This document shows positions 51,463 through 59,051 of a stretch of DNA of 64,000 nucleotides, in pieces. The stretch is from Hymenobacter perfusus (GTDB taxonomy: Bacteria > Bacteroidota > Bacteroidia > Cytophagales > Hymenobacteraceae). Position numbers and translations under genes: made by a program. Below the pieces are notes generated by a model. That model ran no database searches. It worked only from the letters and a program-made list of their open reading frames with translations, and was not told where the DNA came from. Location: assembly GCF_003944765.1 (NCBI RefSeq), contig NZ_RWIU01000001.1:1364001-1428000 (forward strand). Reading direction: 5' to 3'. The first letter of the stretch is position 1, and the number at the start of each line of letters is the position of its first letter.

Positions 51463-51969
51463 ATGCGTATTTTATTCTGTCGGTTACTGCTATTTTCGCT
51501 CGTTATCAGCGCGCCCGGGTGCGCCACGGTAGCCAAGCACAAGCCCATTGGCTTCTGGTCGCGCAATCGGTTTGACGGACAAGACCAGCGTCACGGTCCC
51601 TGGCGGGAATATTTTGATGGGGCCGAGCAGCATTTGGCCAACCGGGGCCGCTACCGCCACGGCCGCTCCATGGGCATCTGGCACTACTACACACTCACCG
51701 GCGCACAGGAACGCACCGAGCGGTTTTACCGGCGGCCCTACGGGTTGGTCAGGCTTTCGTATTTCCATCCTGGCGGCCAGCTAGCCAAGCAAGGGCAGGC
51801 ACGTTACCGCGCTGAGGCCAGTGTGGCCCGGTTTTACTGGTTCGGAGAGTGGAAGTGCTATTCACCCACCGGCCAGGCCTTGCCCTCCGAGTTCTACCGC
51901 AACGGTCACCGCACCGCCACCCTCCTGACCACCCCCACCGGCGACACGCTGGCCTCGCCGGTTAACTGA
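51463..51969 (+). CDS. MORN/YwqK-like lipoprotein
   Basis: A 168-residue protein with signal peptide and lipobox (LVISAPGC). The mature part carries repeated GxWxxY-like units (RHGPWREYFDGAEQHLANRGRY, RSMGIWHYYTLTGAQE, FGEWKCYSPTGQ), like the toxin-antitoxin-named YwqK repeats, which are related to MORN. Function is unknown; it is probably on the outer membrane. It lies 36 nt after the GH3 gene on the same strand. Confidence 0.72.
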   Translation: MRILFCRLLLFSLVISAPGCATVAKHKPIGFWSRNRFDGQDQRHGPWREYFDGAEQHLANRGRYRHGRSMGIWHYYTLTGAQERTERFYRRPYGLVRLSYFHPGGQLAKQGQARYRAEASVARFYWFGEWKCYSPTGQALPSEFYRNGHRTATLLTTPTGDTLASPVN

Positions 51970-52194
51970 AGTAGGGCCAGGTTGGAAAATTGCACCGTGA
52001 GCCGGCTATGCAGTACTGAGTAGGTCTGCTTCCTGCAATAGCTGGTAAGAGTAGCTGCTTAGCCAGCGGTAGTTTAGGTTGGTCGATGAGAAGGGGCAAT
52101 CCGTCGGCTGTTGGAAGTCGTAAACTGTATTATGTCGGGAAAGCCCGCTATATTTCCGTATTCGCTTTCTGATCTGTCTCCAAAATTCCCACAA

Positions 52195-52371
52195 ATGGAT
52201 ACTATCTCATCTTCTGCTTCGTCTACTGGTCGACAACGACGGCGCTATCGTCTGAAATCCGACGCTCAGACAGAAACCAAATCTCGTAAGCTGACAATGT
52301 TTTTCCTGGGGCTGATGCTGCTGGCGCTGCTGGCCAGTGTAGGAGTCATTGCGGCTACGGCTGTATCCTGA
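52195..52371 (+). CDS. Small single-helix membrane protein
   Basis: A 58-residue protein: a Ser-rich then Arg/Lys-rich N-terminus (GRQRRRYRLKSDAQTETKSRK) and one membrane helix (MFFLGLMLLALLASVGVIAATAV). It is oriented so that the basic part stays in the cytoplasm. The ATG at 52195 is preferred; the longer frame from 52111 has no character. No family recognised. The 225 bp before it contain only AT-rich sequence with TATATTTC near 52149. It is followed by a strong hairpin. Confidence 0.55.
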   Translation: MDTISSSASSTGRQRRRYRLKSDAQTETKSRKLTMFFLGLMLLALLASVGVIAATAVS

Positions 52372-52393
52372 GTTGCTTCGGCTGTCACAACAG

Positions 52394-52437
52394 GCAAGGC
52401 CCGCCGGCAGGTAGCAATACCAGCCGGCGGGCCTTGC
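52394..52437. terminator. Perfect 15-bp hairpin between converging genes
   Basis: GCAAGGCCCGCCGGC (52394-52408) and GCCGGCGGGCCTTGC (52423-52437) are exact complements, with no T-run. It lies between the small membrane protein and the 3' end of the AIM24-like gene. Confidence 0.75.
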
Positions 52438-52461
52438 GCATGGGTAGGATGAGGGGAGCGG

Positions 52462-53244
52462 TTATTCGTCGAGGATGCCGCCCATCAGGTTGCCCAGTAC
52501 GCCGCCGCTCTCCTTGCGGGCGTTACCGCCGTTGGGAGCCAGGGCCTGAATCAGCTTTTTCACGGGCATGGATTGCAGCCACACGCGGCCGGTGCCGCGC
52601 AGCGTGGCCAGCATCAGCCCCTCACCCCCGAAAATCATGGATTTCAGCCCGCCGGCCCGGGCAATGCTGAAGTCAATACCGGGCTCAAAGGCCACCACGC
52701 AGCCGGTATCTACGCGCAGCAGCTCGTTGTTCAGCCGCTTCTCGATGATGGTGCCGCCGGCGTGCACGAAGGCCTTGCCGTCGCCGGTAATCTTCTGTAG
52801 AATGAAGCCTTCGCCCGCAAACAGGCCCGCGCCCAGCTTCTGGTTGAAGTGCAGGCTGATTTTGGTGCCCTTGGCCGCCGCCAGGAAGCCGTCCTTCTGC
52901 ACAATAAGGCCCTGGGGCAGCTCGCACAGGTCCAGCGGGATGATGGTGCCGGGATACGGGGCCGAAAACGCCACGTGCGCCTTGCCGTAACTGCCCCGGT
53001 TGGTGAAGTGCGTCATGAACAGCGACTCACCGGTAATCAGCCGCGAGCCGGCCGAGAACAGCTTGCCCATGATGCTCTGGTTGGGCTCCGAGCCGTCGCC
53101 CATTTTGGTTTCAAAGGCAATGGCCTCACTCATGTACACCATAGCGCCGGCCTCGGCCACCACGGTTTCGTTGGGGTCCAGCTCCACTTCCAGTACCTGG
53201 ATATCGTTGCCGAGAATTGTATAGTCCACGTCGTGCGACTGCAT
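52462..53244 (-). CDS. TIGR00266/AIM24-family protein
   Basis: A 260-residue cytoplasmic protein of the AIM24 (TIGR00266) family: beta-rich with many glycine turns. Marks are [70 protein letters not shown], and [29 protein letters not shown]. The C-terminus ends in a Gly-rich segment ([14 protein letters not shown]). The function is unknown. The ATG at 53244 fits the family start; the frame continues to 53286. Confidence 0.88.
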   Translation of the reverse strand: MQSHDVDYTILGNDIQVLEVELDPNETVVAEAGAMVYMSEAIAFETKMGDGSEPNQSIMGKLFSAGSRLITGESLFMTHFTNRGSYGKAHVAFSAPYPGTIIPLDLCELPQGLIVQKDGFLAAAKGTKISLHFNQKLGAGLFAGEGFILQKITGDGKAFVHAGGTIIEKRLNNELLRVDTGCVVAFEPGIDFSIARAGGLKSMIFGGEGLMLATLRGTGRVWLQSMPVKKLIQALAPNGGNARKESGGVLGNLMGGILDE

Positions 53245-53278
53245 CGGGAAAAAAGTAGAGGTGAAAGGATGTCCCAAG

Positions 53279-53315
53279 TATAGCAAAAGCCCGATAAAAT
53301 CGGGCTTTTGCTATA
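53279..53315 (-). terminator. Terminator of the acidic protein gene
   Basis: A perfect 17-bp stem: TATAGCAAAAGCCCGAT (53279-53295) and ATCGGGCTTTTGCTATA (53299-53315), with a 3-nt loop. It lies between the end of the gene at 53339 and the start of the AIM24-like gene. Confidence 0.87.
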
Positions 53316-53338
53316 CTGAAGCGTATCGGGGTAACGCG

Positions 53339-53701
53339 CTATTCCCGTTCTTCCGTCGGCACGTCGTCATCCTCGGCCGCCGCTTTAGGACCTTTTTTCT
53401 TGGCCTCGGTGCTGGTACGGCGCATGAAATCCTCATCCGATTCTTCAGGCTCCTGAGCACCGTCTTCCAGCGGGAAATCTTCGTCCTCGTCCTTCTCGCC
53501 AAACTGTCCGTCGCGGTTCACCAGCTTTTTGTCGCGCACATGGCGGTTTAGAAACTGGTTGATGTCCTCAATGGAGTAGTTGGAGGTGATTTCGCCCAAG
53601 GGATTTACCTTGATTTCAAAGCCTTCCAGCTCTTTATGGACGCGGGCTTTTTTTTCAGGGTCAGCAGCTTTCTTCTTCGGGCTAACGGGTTTTTTGGCCA
53701 T
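53339..53701 (-). CDS. Charged hypothetical protein
   Basis: A 120-residue protein with a Lys-rich N-terminus (AKKPVSPKKKAADPEKKARVHK), a middle part (ELEGFEIKVNPLGEITSNYSIEDINQFLNRHVRDKKLVNRD) that looks like a short conserved domain, and an acidic C-terminal half (EKDEDEDFPLEDGAQEPEESDEDF). I do not recognise it with certainty; it may be disordered outside the centre. The ATG at 53701 is chosen, as the frame further upstream runs through the gltX terminator. Confidence 0.65.
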   Translation of the reverse strand: MAKKPVSPKKKAADPEKKARVHKELEGFEIKVNPLGEITSNYSIEDINQFLNRHVRDKKLVNRDGQFGEKDEDEDFPLEDGAQEPEESDEDFMRRTSTEAKKKGPKAAAEDDDVPTEERE

Positions 53702-53820
53702 GATACAAACGGCTAGAGAGTCAGTAGGAAAGGGAGCCCAGCGGCCTCCTGCCTCTACGTACGCAAGCCTCCCACCGAAGGATATGCCGCCCTCCTGCAG
53801 CTTGACGGCTCCCGTAAAAC

Positions 53821-53858
53821 CACAGTGCCCACCCGACGGGTGTCGGGTGGGCACTGTG
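53821..53858 (-). terminator. Terminator after gltX
   Basis: CACAGTGCCCACCCGAC and GTCGGGTGGGCACTGTG form a perfect 17-bp stem with a 4-nt loop, 22 nt beyond the gltX stop. There is no clear T-run. Confidence 0.8.
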
Positions 53859-53879
53859 CATGCAACCAAGCGGCGTACG

Positions 53880-55421
53880 TTACGCCGGTAGCGCGGCCAC
53901 GGCGGCCTGAATCCGCTCGGCAGTTTCCTGCGGCCCCAGAATGCGCATGATGTGCATCAGGTCGGGGCCGGCGGCGTGGCCGGTTACGGCTACGCGCAAG
54001 GCTTGCAGTACCTGCCCGATTTTCAGGCCCTGGGCTTCCAGCACCTGCGTGAGCAAAGCTTTGATACCCTCGGCCGAAGTATCGGCAGCGGCGGGCAGCT
54101 GGGCAGCAAACTCGGTCAAAGCCGCTGAAACCTGTGGGTTCCACTTCTTACTGATGACCTGCTCGTCGTAGCTGGCGGGGCGCTGGAAGAAGAGCTGCGC
54201 TTCCTTGGCCAGATCGGCCGGGAAGGTGGCGCGCTCTTTTACCAAAGCGGCAATCTGCTCGGCCTGGTCGGCGGGCACCGTAATGCCCTGCTGGTTCAGC
54301 TCCTCGGTGAGGTACTGGGCCAACTCGGCATCGGGCTTGGCGCGCAGGTATTGCTCGTTGTACCAGCGCACCTTGTTCTGGTCGAAGCGGGCTGGTGATT
54401 TGCTCACGCGCTCAATCGAGAAGTTCTCAATCAGCTCGTCCATCGTAAACAGCTCCTGCTGGGTGCCGGGGTTCCAGCCCAGGAAGGCCAGGAAGTTGAT
54501 AAACGCTTCGGGCAGGTAGCCCGATTCGCGGTAGCCGCTGCTCACGGTGGGCTCGCCGGTTTCGGCATCTTTGCCGTGGAATTCCAGCGGGAACACCGGG
54601 AAGCCCAGCTTATCACCGTCGCGTTTGCTCAGCTTGCCGGTGCCATCGGGCTTGAGCAGCAAAGGCAGGTGGGCAAACTGCGGCATGGTGCTTTCCCAGC
54701 CCAGGTAGCGGTACAGCAGCACGTGCAGCGGAGCCGAGGGCAGCCACTCTTCGCCCCGGATAACGTGGGTGATTTCCATCAAATGGTCATCCACGATGTT
54801 GGCCAAATGGTAAGTCGGCATACCGTCCGACTTCATCAGTACTTTGTCGTCGATGCTGCTGGAATGCACCACTACCCAGCCCCGGATGAGGTCATTAAAG
54901 CGGATTTCCTCCTTGCGCGGCACCTTCAGGCGGATAACGTAGGGCGTGCCATTTTCCAGCAGCTGCGTTACTTCCTCGGCCGGCAGGGTGAGGGAGTTGC
55001 GCATCTGGGCGCGGGTGATGCTGTTATACTGCGGGTTGGGCACTTTGGCGGCCGTGAGGCGGGCGCGCATGGCGTCCAGATCCTCGGGCGTATCGAAGGC
55101 GTAGTAAGCGTGGCCGTCCCGAATCAACTGGTCGGCGTACTGGCGGTACATGGGCTTCCGCTCGCTCTGGCGGTAGGGGGCGTGGGGGCCGCCCTGCTCA
55201 ATTCCCTCGTCAATTTCAATGCCGCACCAGCGCAGGGCGTCCATAATGTACTGCTCGGCGCCGGGCACGAAGCGGTTCTGGTCGGTGTCCTCAATGCGCA
55301 GCAGCATCTTGCCGCCCAGCTTGCGGGCCAGCAGGTAGTTATACAGCGCAGTGCGCACGCCGCCGATGTGCAGCGGCCCCGTAGGGCTGGGCGCAAAACG
55401 CACCCGTACTTCTCTTTCCAT
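53880..55421 (-). CDS. gltX: Glutamate--tRNA ligase
   Basis: A 513-residue class I synthetase charging tRNA-Glu. The HIGH-type motif is PLHIGGVRTA (residues 16-25), followed by LLRIEDTDQNR; KLSKR lies near residue 260. The C-terminal anticodon-binding domain contains KWNPQVSAALTEF and LMHIMRILGPQETAERIQAA. It has its own promoter (55466-55473) and terminator. Confidence 0.96.
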   Translation of the reverse strand: MEREVRVRFAPSPTGPLHIGGVRTALYNYLLARKLGGKMLLRIEDTDQNRFVPGAEQYIMDALRWCGIEIDEGIEQGGPHAPYRQSERKPMYRQYADQLIRDGHAYYAFDTPEDLDAMRARLTAAKVPNPQYNSITRAQMRNSLTLPAEEVTQLLENGTPYVIRLKVPRKEEIRFNDLIRGWVVVHSSSIDDKVLMKSDGMPTYHLANIVDDHLMEITHVIRGEEWLPSAPLHVLLYRYLGWESTMPQFAHLPLLLKPDGTGKLSKRDGDKLGFPVFPLEFHGKDAETGEPTVSSGYRESGYLPEAFINFLAFLGWNPGTQQELFTMDELIENFSIERVSKSPARFDQNKVRWYNEQYLRAKPDAELAQYLTEELNQQGITVPADQAEQIAALVKERATFPADLAKEAQLFFQRPASYDEQVISKKWNPQVSAALTEFAAQLPAAADTSAEGIKALLTQVLEAQGLKIGQVLQALRVAVTGHAAGPDLMHIMRILGPQETAERIQAAVAALPA

Positions 55422-55465
55422 AAGTCAGTCAGTTCGCAACGCCTTCGGGGAAAGAAAGCGCGCCG

Positions 55466-55473
55466 CAAAGGTA
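55466..55473 (-). promoter_or_regulatory. Putative -7 box of gltX
   Basis: On the minus strand TACCTTTG matches TAnnTTTG, 44 nt upstream of the start. The -33 region is occupied by the inverted repeat beginning at 55475, so a -33 TTG is absent. Confidence 0.5.
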
Positions 55474-55474
55474 C

Positions 55475-55585
55475 GAAAGGTGACTTAGTGAGGTGTTGAT
55501 TTAGTGAGTTTGACGTTTCGATTGCGCGGCTTTGGCAGATGGAACGTCAAACTCACTGAATCACCACCTCACTAAGTCACCTTTC
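55475..55585. repeat. Inverted repeat, GTGA class (43-nt arms)
   Basis: The left arm (55475-55517) and right arm (55543-55585) pair with two mismatches. The arms are made of GTGA-containing words (GGTGACTTAGTGAGGTG...). The right arm reaches into the stop codon of the pentapeptide gene (55584-55586). Confidence 0.87.
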
Positions 55586-56195
55586 ATTCCACCACCAGCC
55601 CGTACTTGCCCAGCAAACCGGGCAGACTCTGAAGGGCGAAACGGGCCTGTTTCAGCTCGTTCTGCTCGGGGTCGAGGGCGACGCCCTGGGCCGTGCGAAA
55701 GTCGGCCCCGAGTAGGTGGGTCTGGCTGAAGATGGCCCCGCGCAACTGGCAATCCGCAAAAACGGCGTTGGTCAGGTCGGTGCGGGTGAAGTCGGTTTCC
55801 TGCAGAGAGCAGCCTGCAAAGCGGGTGTTGGGCATGGTTTTGCCCCAGAAAGACGCGTAATCCAGCTGACACTGGTCGAAATGCACATCGAACAGCATAT
55901 CCCGGCAGGAAGTGAATTGCAGCCCCAGCAGCTTGCAGCTCTCGAAGGCCACGTTCTGCAAACTGGTATTGGCCAGCGAGGCCCCGGCCAGGTTGCAGTT
56001 CTCAAACCGACACTCGCTGAACCGCCGGCCCGCCAGGTCCGCCTGACTTAAATCGAAGCCGATGAAGTGGAACTGCTCAAACTCCTGCTGCCCCACCAAA
56101 GCAGGTGGCAGCACGCGGGTCAGCACGTTTTCGGCCGGAAAGTACGTGGGCTTCTCCAGGGCTTTGGCGGGCTTGCGGGTGGCCGGTCGGCGCAT
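55584..56195 (-). CDS. Pentapeptide-repeat protein
   Basis: A 203-residue protein whose middle (about 50-170) consists of A(D/N)LXX/F-type five-residue repeats: FDLSQADLAGRRFSECRFENCNLAGASLANTSLQNVAFESC and QLDYASFWGKTMPNTRFAGC, TDFTRTDLTNAVFADCQLRGAIF. This would form a right-handed quadrilateral beta-helix, as in Qnr/McbG DNA-mimic proteins that protect gyrase. That role is a possibility only; many members have other functions. It is co-directional with the next small protein (adjacent stop/start). Confidence 0.88.
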   Translation of the reverse strand: MRRPATRKPAKALEKPTYFPAENVLTRVLPPALVGQQEFEQFHFIGFDLSQADLAGRRFSECRFENCNLAGASLANTSLQNVAFESCKLLGLQFTSCRDMLFDVHFDQCQLDYASFWGKTMPNTRFAGCSLQETDFTRTDLTNAVFADCQLRGAIFSQTHLLGADFRTAQGVALDPEQNELKQARFALQSLPGLLGKYGLVVE

Positions 56196-56390
56196 TTAGT
56201 TACGGTTTTTGAAGCTGAGCCAGAGGATTAGCCCCAGCGCGGTAATGCCGCCCTTAATGGCCCAGGCCACCGTCGGCCCCCAGTTGTAGATCCAGTCCAG
56301 CAGCGGAAACCGGAAGTTGGCGGGCAGCAGATAAGGAGCCAGAATAGCAAGCAGCCCGGCGAAAAACAGAAAAATACCCAGCTCGCGCAT
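56196..56390 (-). CDS. Small two-helix membrane protein
   Basis: A 64-residue protein with two hydrophobic segments (LGIFLFFAGLLAILAPYLLP and VAWAIKGGITALGLILWLSF). It overlaps no other gene and ends one base before the pentapeptide gene, so they are probably translationally coupled. I start it at the ATG at 56390 (MRELGIF); the longer frame to 56468 is translated repeat DNA. It resembles small conserved Bacteroidota proteins of unknown function. Confidence 0.7.
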   Translation of the reverse strand: MRELGIFLFFAGLLAILAPYLLPANFRFPLLDWIYNWGPTVAWAIKGGITALGLILWLSFKNRN

Positions 56391-56391
56391 A

Positions 56392-56583
56392 GAGGTGAAG
56401 TGGTGAAATTGTGAAGTGGTGAGTTTGATGTTCAGAGAACCTGACGGCACAATCTGCGCAATTCGCACGTGCGGCGCAACCTGAACGTCAAACTCACCAT
56501 TTCACCCGTTCCGAAGAATCTGCTGGTACAATCCGCACGCGCGGCGCAAACTGAACGTCAAATTCACCACTTCACAAATTCAC
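56392..56583. repeat. Inverted repeat, GTGA class, with duplicated right arm
   Basis: The left arm (56392-56435, GTGAAGTGGTGAAATTGTGA) can pair with two similar right arms (CTGAACGTCAAACTCACC at 56481 and CTGAACGTCAAATTCACC at 56551). The two right halves form a direct repeat of about 70 nt including GCACGTGCGGCGCAAC / GCACGCGCGGCGCAAA. It lies between RidA and the small membrane protein. Confidence 0.75.
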
Positions 56584-56585
56584 TG

Positions 56586-56969
56586 TTACTGCACCGCAAT
56601 GCAGGAAATTTCTACCTGTACGTCTTTTGGCAGGCGGCTTACCTCTACGGTTTCGCGGGCGGGGGCGTAGTCGGCATCAAAGTAGCTGCCGTAGATTTCG
56701 TTAATCAGGCCGAAGTTGCCCAGGTCTTTCACGAAGATGCTGCACTTCACTACGTGGCGCAGGGTGAGGCCCACGGTTTCCAGTACGGCCTGCAGATTAC
56801 GCATTACCTGGTGGGTTTCCTGGGCTACGTCGCCGCCACCGACCAGCTGGCCATTGGCATCCAGCGGAATCTGGCCCGATACGTACACGGTGCCGCCAGC
56901 CTGAATGGCTTGGCTATACGGGCCAATGGGAGCGGGAGCCTGAGGCGAAAAAACAACGGTATGAGCCAT
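56586..56969 (-). CDS. ridA: RidA-family reactive intermediate deaminase
   Basis: A 126-residue enzyme that removes reactive enamine/imine intermediates. The conserved arginine lies in PARETVEVSRLPKDVQVEISCIA, with GPYSQAIQAGGTVYVSGQIP and the GDVAQETHQVMRNL segment. The ATG at 56969 gives the family start (MAHTVVFSPQAPAPIG). Immediately downstream is the GTGA-class repeat; upstream is glmS in the same direction. Confidence 0.93.
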   Translation of the reverse strand: MAHTVVFSPQAPAPIGPYSQAIQAGGTVYVSGQIPLDANGQLVGGGDVAQETHQVMRNLQAVLETVGLTLRHVVKCSIFVKDLGNFGLINEIYGSYFDADYAPARETVEVSRLPKDVQVEISCIAVQ

Positions 56970-57037
56970 AAATAAGGGCGGGTAAGGATGGAGGAAGAAG
57001 GAGTGCAAAGTACGCGGAAACCGGCACAGATACGGGA

Positions 57038-57076
57038 CAAAAAACAGCCGCCACCCCGAATTTCGGAGTGGCGGCT
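57038..57076 (-). terminator. Terminator after glmS
   Basis: CAGCCGCCAC.CCG and CGG.GTGGCGGCTG arms around an AATTT loop, with A6 on the left that reads as T6 on the minus strand. Confidence 0.85.
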
Positions 57077-57101
57077 GGTACTGTTCTGTTAGCGGGCCGG
57101 G

Positions 57102-58937
57102 TTATTCTACCGTTACCGATTTAGCCAAGTTGCGGGGCTGGTCCACGTTGCAGCCGCGCAGCACGGCAATGTGGTAGCTCAGCAGCTGCAGCGGCACCAC
57201 TGATACCAGCGGCATCAGCACGTCGCTAGTGGCGGGAACTTCGATGGTGAATTCGGCCATGGCCGGAATCACGTCGTCGCCTTCTGTTACCACGGCAATG
57301 ATGCGGCCTTTGCGGGCCTTCACTTCCTGAATGTTGCTCACCACTTTCTCGTACGAGCTGTCCTTGGTGGCAATAACTACCACGGGCATGTTCTCATCGA
57401 TGAGGGCAATGGGGCCGTGCTTCATTTCGGCGGCGGGGTAACCCTCTGCGTGGATATAGCTGATTTCCTTCAGCTTTAGCGCGCCTTCCAGGGCCACGGG
57501 GAAGTTGTAGCCCCGACCCAGGTACAGGAAGTTCGGCACGTCCTTGAACGTCTCGGCAATCTTCTCGATCTGGTCGTTGAGTAGCAGGGCCTTCTCCACT
57601 TTCGTGGGAATCGTGCTCAGCTCCACCATCAACTCGCGCAGGCGGGTGTCGGAAAGGGTACCGCGCTTGTGGCCCACAATCATGGCCAGCAGCGTGAGCA
57701 CGGTTACCTGGGCCGTGAAGGCTTTGGTCGAAGCCACCCCGATTTCAGGGCCGGCGTGGGTGTAGGCACCGGCATCGGTGGCGCGGGCAATGCTGCTGCC
57801 TACTACATTGCAGATACCGAAGATGGTGGCACCGCGGCTCTTGGCCAGCTCAATGGCGGCCAACGTGTCAGCCGTTTCGCCCGATTGCGAAATGGCAATT
57901 ACGATGTCGCGCTCCGTGATGACGGGGTTGCGGTAGCGGAACTCCGAGGCATATTCCACTTCCACTGGAATGCGGGCTAGGTCTTCCAGCAGGTATTCGG
58001 CCACGAGGCCAGCGTGCCAGCTGGTGCCGCAGGCCACAATCAGGATGCGGTCGGCATTCACGAACTTCCGCTCGTACGCGCGCACGCCACCCATGTTCAG
58101 GTGGCCCGCTTCTAGCTCCAGACGGCCGCGCATGGAGTCGAGAATAGAGCGGGGCTGCTCGAAAATCTCCTTCAGCATGAAGTGCTCGTAACCGCCTTTT
58201 TCAATGCGGTCCAGCTCCAGTTCCAGCTTCTGGATGTAGGGCGTCTGCACCACGTCTTCACGGGAGCGGATTTCCATCTTACCATCCCGAATAACGGCCA
58301 ACTCGTAGTCGTTCACATACACCACTTCATTGGTGTACTCGATGATGGGCGTGGCATCGGAAGCCAGGAAGAACTCGCCTTCACCGATGCCAATAACCAG
58401 CGGGGAGCCTTTACGGGCGGCAATCAGTTGGCCGGGGTTGTCCTTGCTGAGCACCACAATAGCGTAGGCGCCTACCACTTCGTGCAGGGCCAGGCGTACG
58501 GCTTCCTCCAGCGTGCAGCTGTTCTGCTTCTGGATCTCCTCAATCAGATTCACAAAAACCTCCGTGTCCGTATCGGAGTGGAATACGTGTCCCTGCTGCT
58601 GCAAGTGCTGCTTTAGTGCGGCATAGTTCTCAATAATGCCGTTGTGAATGATGGCAATGCGCTCCGAAGTAGAGTAGTGCGGGTGGGCATTCACGTCGTT
58701 CGGCTCGCCGTGCGTGGCCCAGCGGGTGTGGCCCATGCCAATGTGGGCGTGCGTATCCTGTTCGCCGATGAAGGCTTCGAGGTCGGCTACTTTGCCTTTT
58801 TTCTTGTAAACGGTAAGCTGACCGTTGAGCAGGGCAACCCCGGCCGAGTCATAGCCCCGGTATTCCAGGCGACGCAGGCCTTTGATGATGATGGGGCAAG
58901 CCTCACGGTGCCCAATGTAAGCGACAATTCCGCACAT
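57102..58937 (-). CDS. glmS: Glutamine--fructose-6-phosphate aminotransferase (isomerizing)
   Basis: A 611-residue enzyme making glucosamine 6-phosphate for peptidoglycan and LPS. The start MCGIVAYIG puts the nucleophilic Cys at residue 2, so I use the ATG at 58937. An N-terminal glutaminase domain (GMGHTRWATHGEPNDVNAHPH) is followed by two SIS domains (CGTSWHAGLVAEYLLE, SQSGETADTLAAIE, LGRGYNFPVALEGALKLKEISYIHAEGYPA). It is downstream of the DUF4270 and GT5-like genes in the same direction. Confidence 0.97.
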   Translation of the reverse strand: MCGIVAYIGHREACPIIIKGLRRLEYRGYDSAGVALLNGQLTVYKKKGKVADLEAFIGEQDTHAHIGMGHTRWATHGEPNDVNAHPHYSTSERIAIIHNGIIENYAALKQHLQQQGHVFHSDTDTEVFVNLIEEIQKQNSCTLEEAVRLALHEVVGAYAIVVLSKDNPGQLIAARKGSPLVIGIGEGEFFLASDATPIIEYTNEVVYVNDYELAVIRDGKMEIRSREDVVQTPYIQKLELELDRIEKGGYEHFMLKEIFEQPRSILDSMRGRLELEAGHLNMGGVRAYERKFVNADRILIVACGTSWHAGLVAEYLLEDLARIPVEVEYASEFRYRNPVITERDIVIAISQSGETADTLAAIELAKSRGATIFGICNVVGSSIARATDAGAYTHAGPEIGVASTKAFTAQVTVLTLLAMIVGHKRGTLSDTRLRELMVELSTIPTKVEKALLLNDQIEKIAETFKDVPNFLYLGRGYNFPVALEGALKLKEISYIHAEGYPAAEMKHGPIALIDENMPVVVIATKDSSYEKVVSNIQEVKARKGRIIAVVTEGDDVIPAMAEFTIEVPATSDVLMPLVSVVPLQLLSYHIAVLRGCNVDQPRNLAKSVTVE

Positions 58938-58989
58938 ATGGTAAGTTGATTGGGACAGAGCAGATGCTCCCGAAAATGAAAGCAAAAAC

Positions 58990-59018
58990 GGGCGGCAACG
59001 GCAAAAGCCGTGCCGCCC
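58990..59018 (-). terminator. Hairpin between DUF4270 gene and glmS
   Basis: GGGCGGC/GCCGCCC and ACGGC/GCCGT arms around AAAA, without a T-run. It may be a weak terminator or processing site between the genes. Confidence 0.55.
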
Positions 59019-59051
59019 TTGCTGGCAAGCGAACCTGACAGCTCCCGCCGC

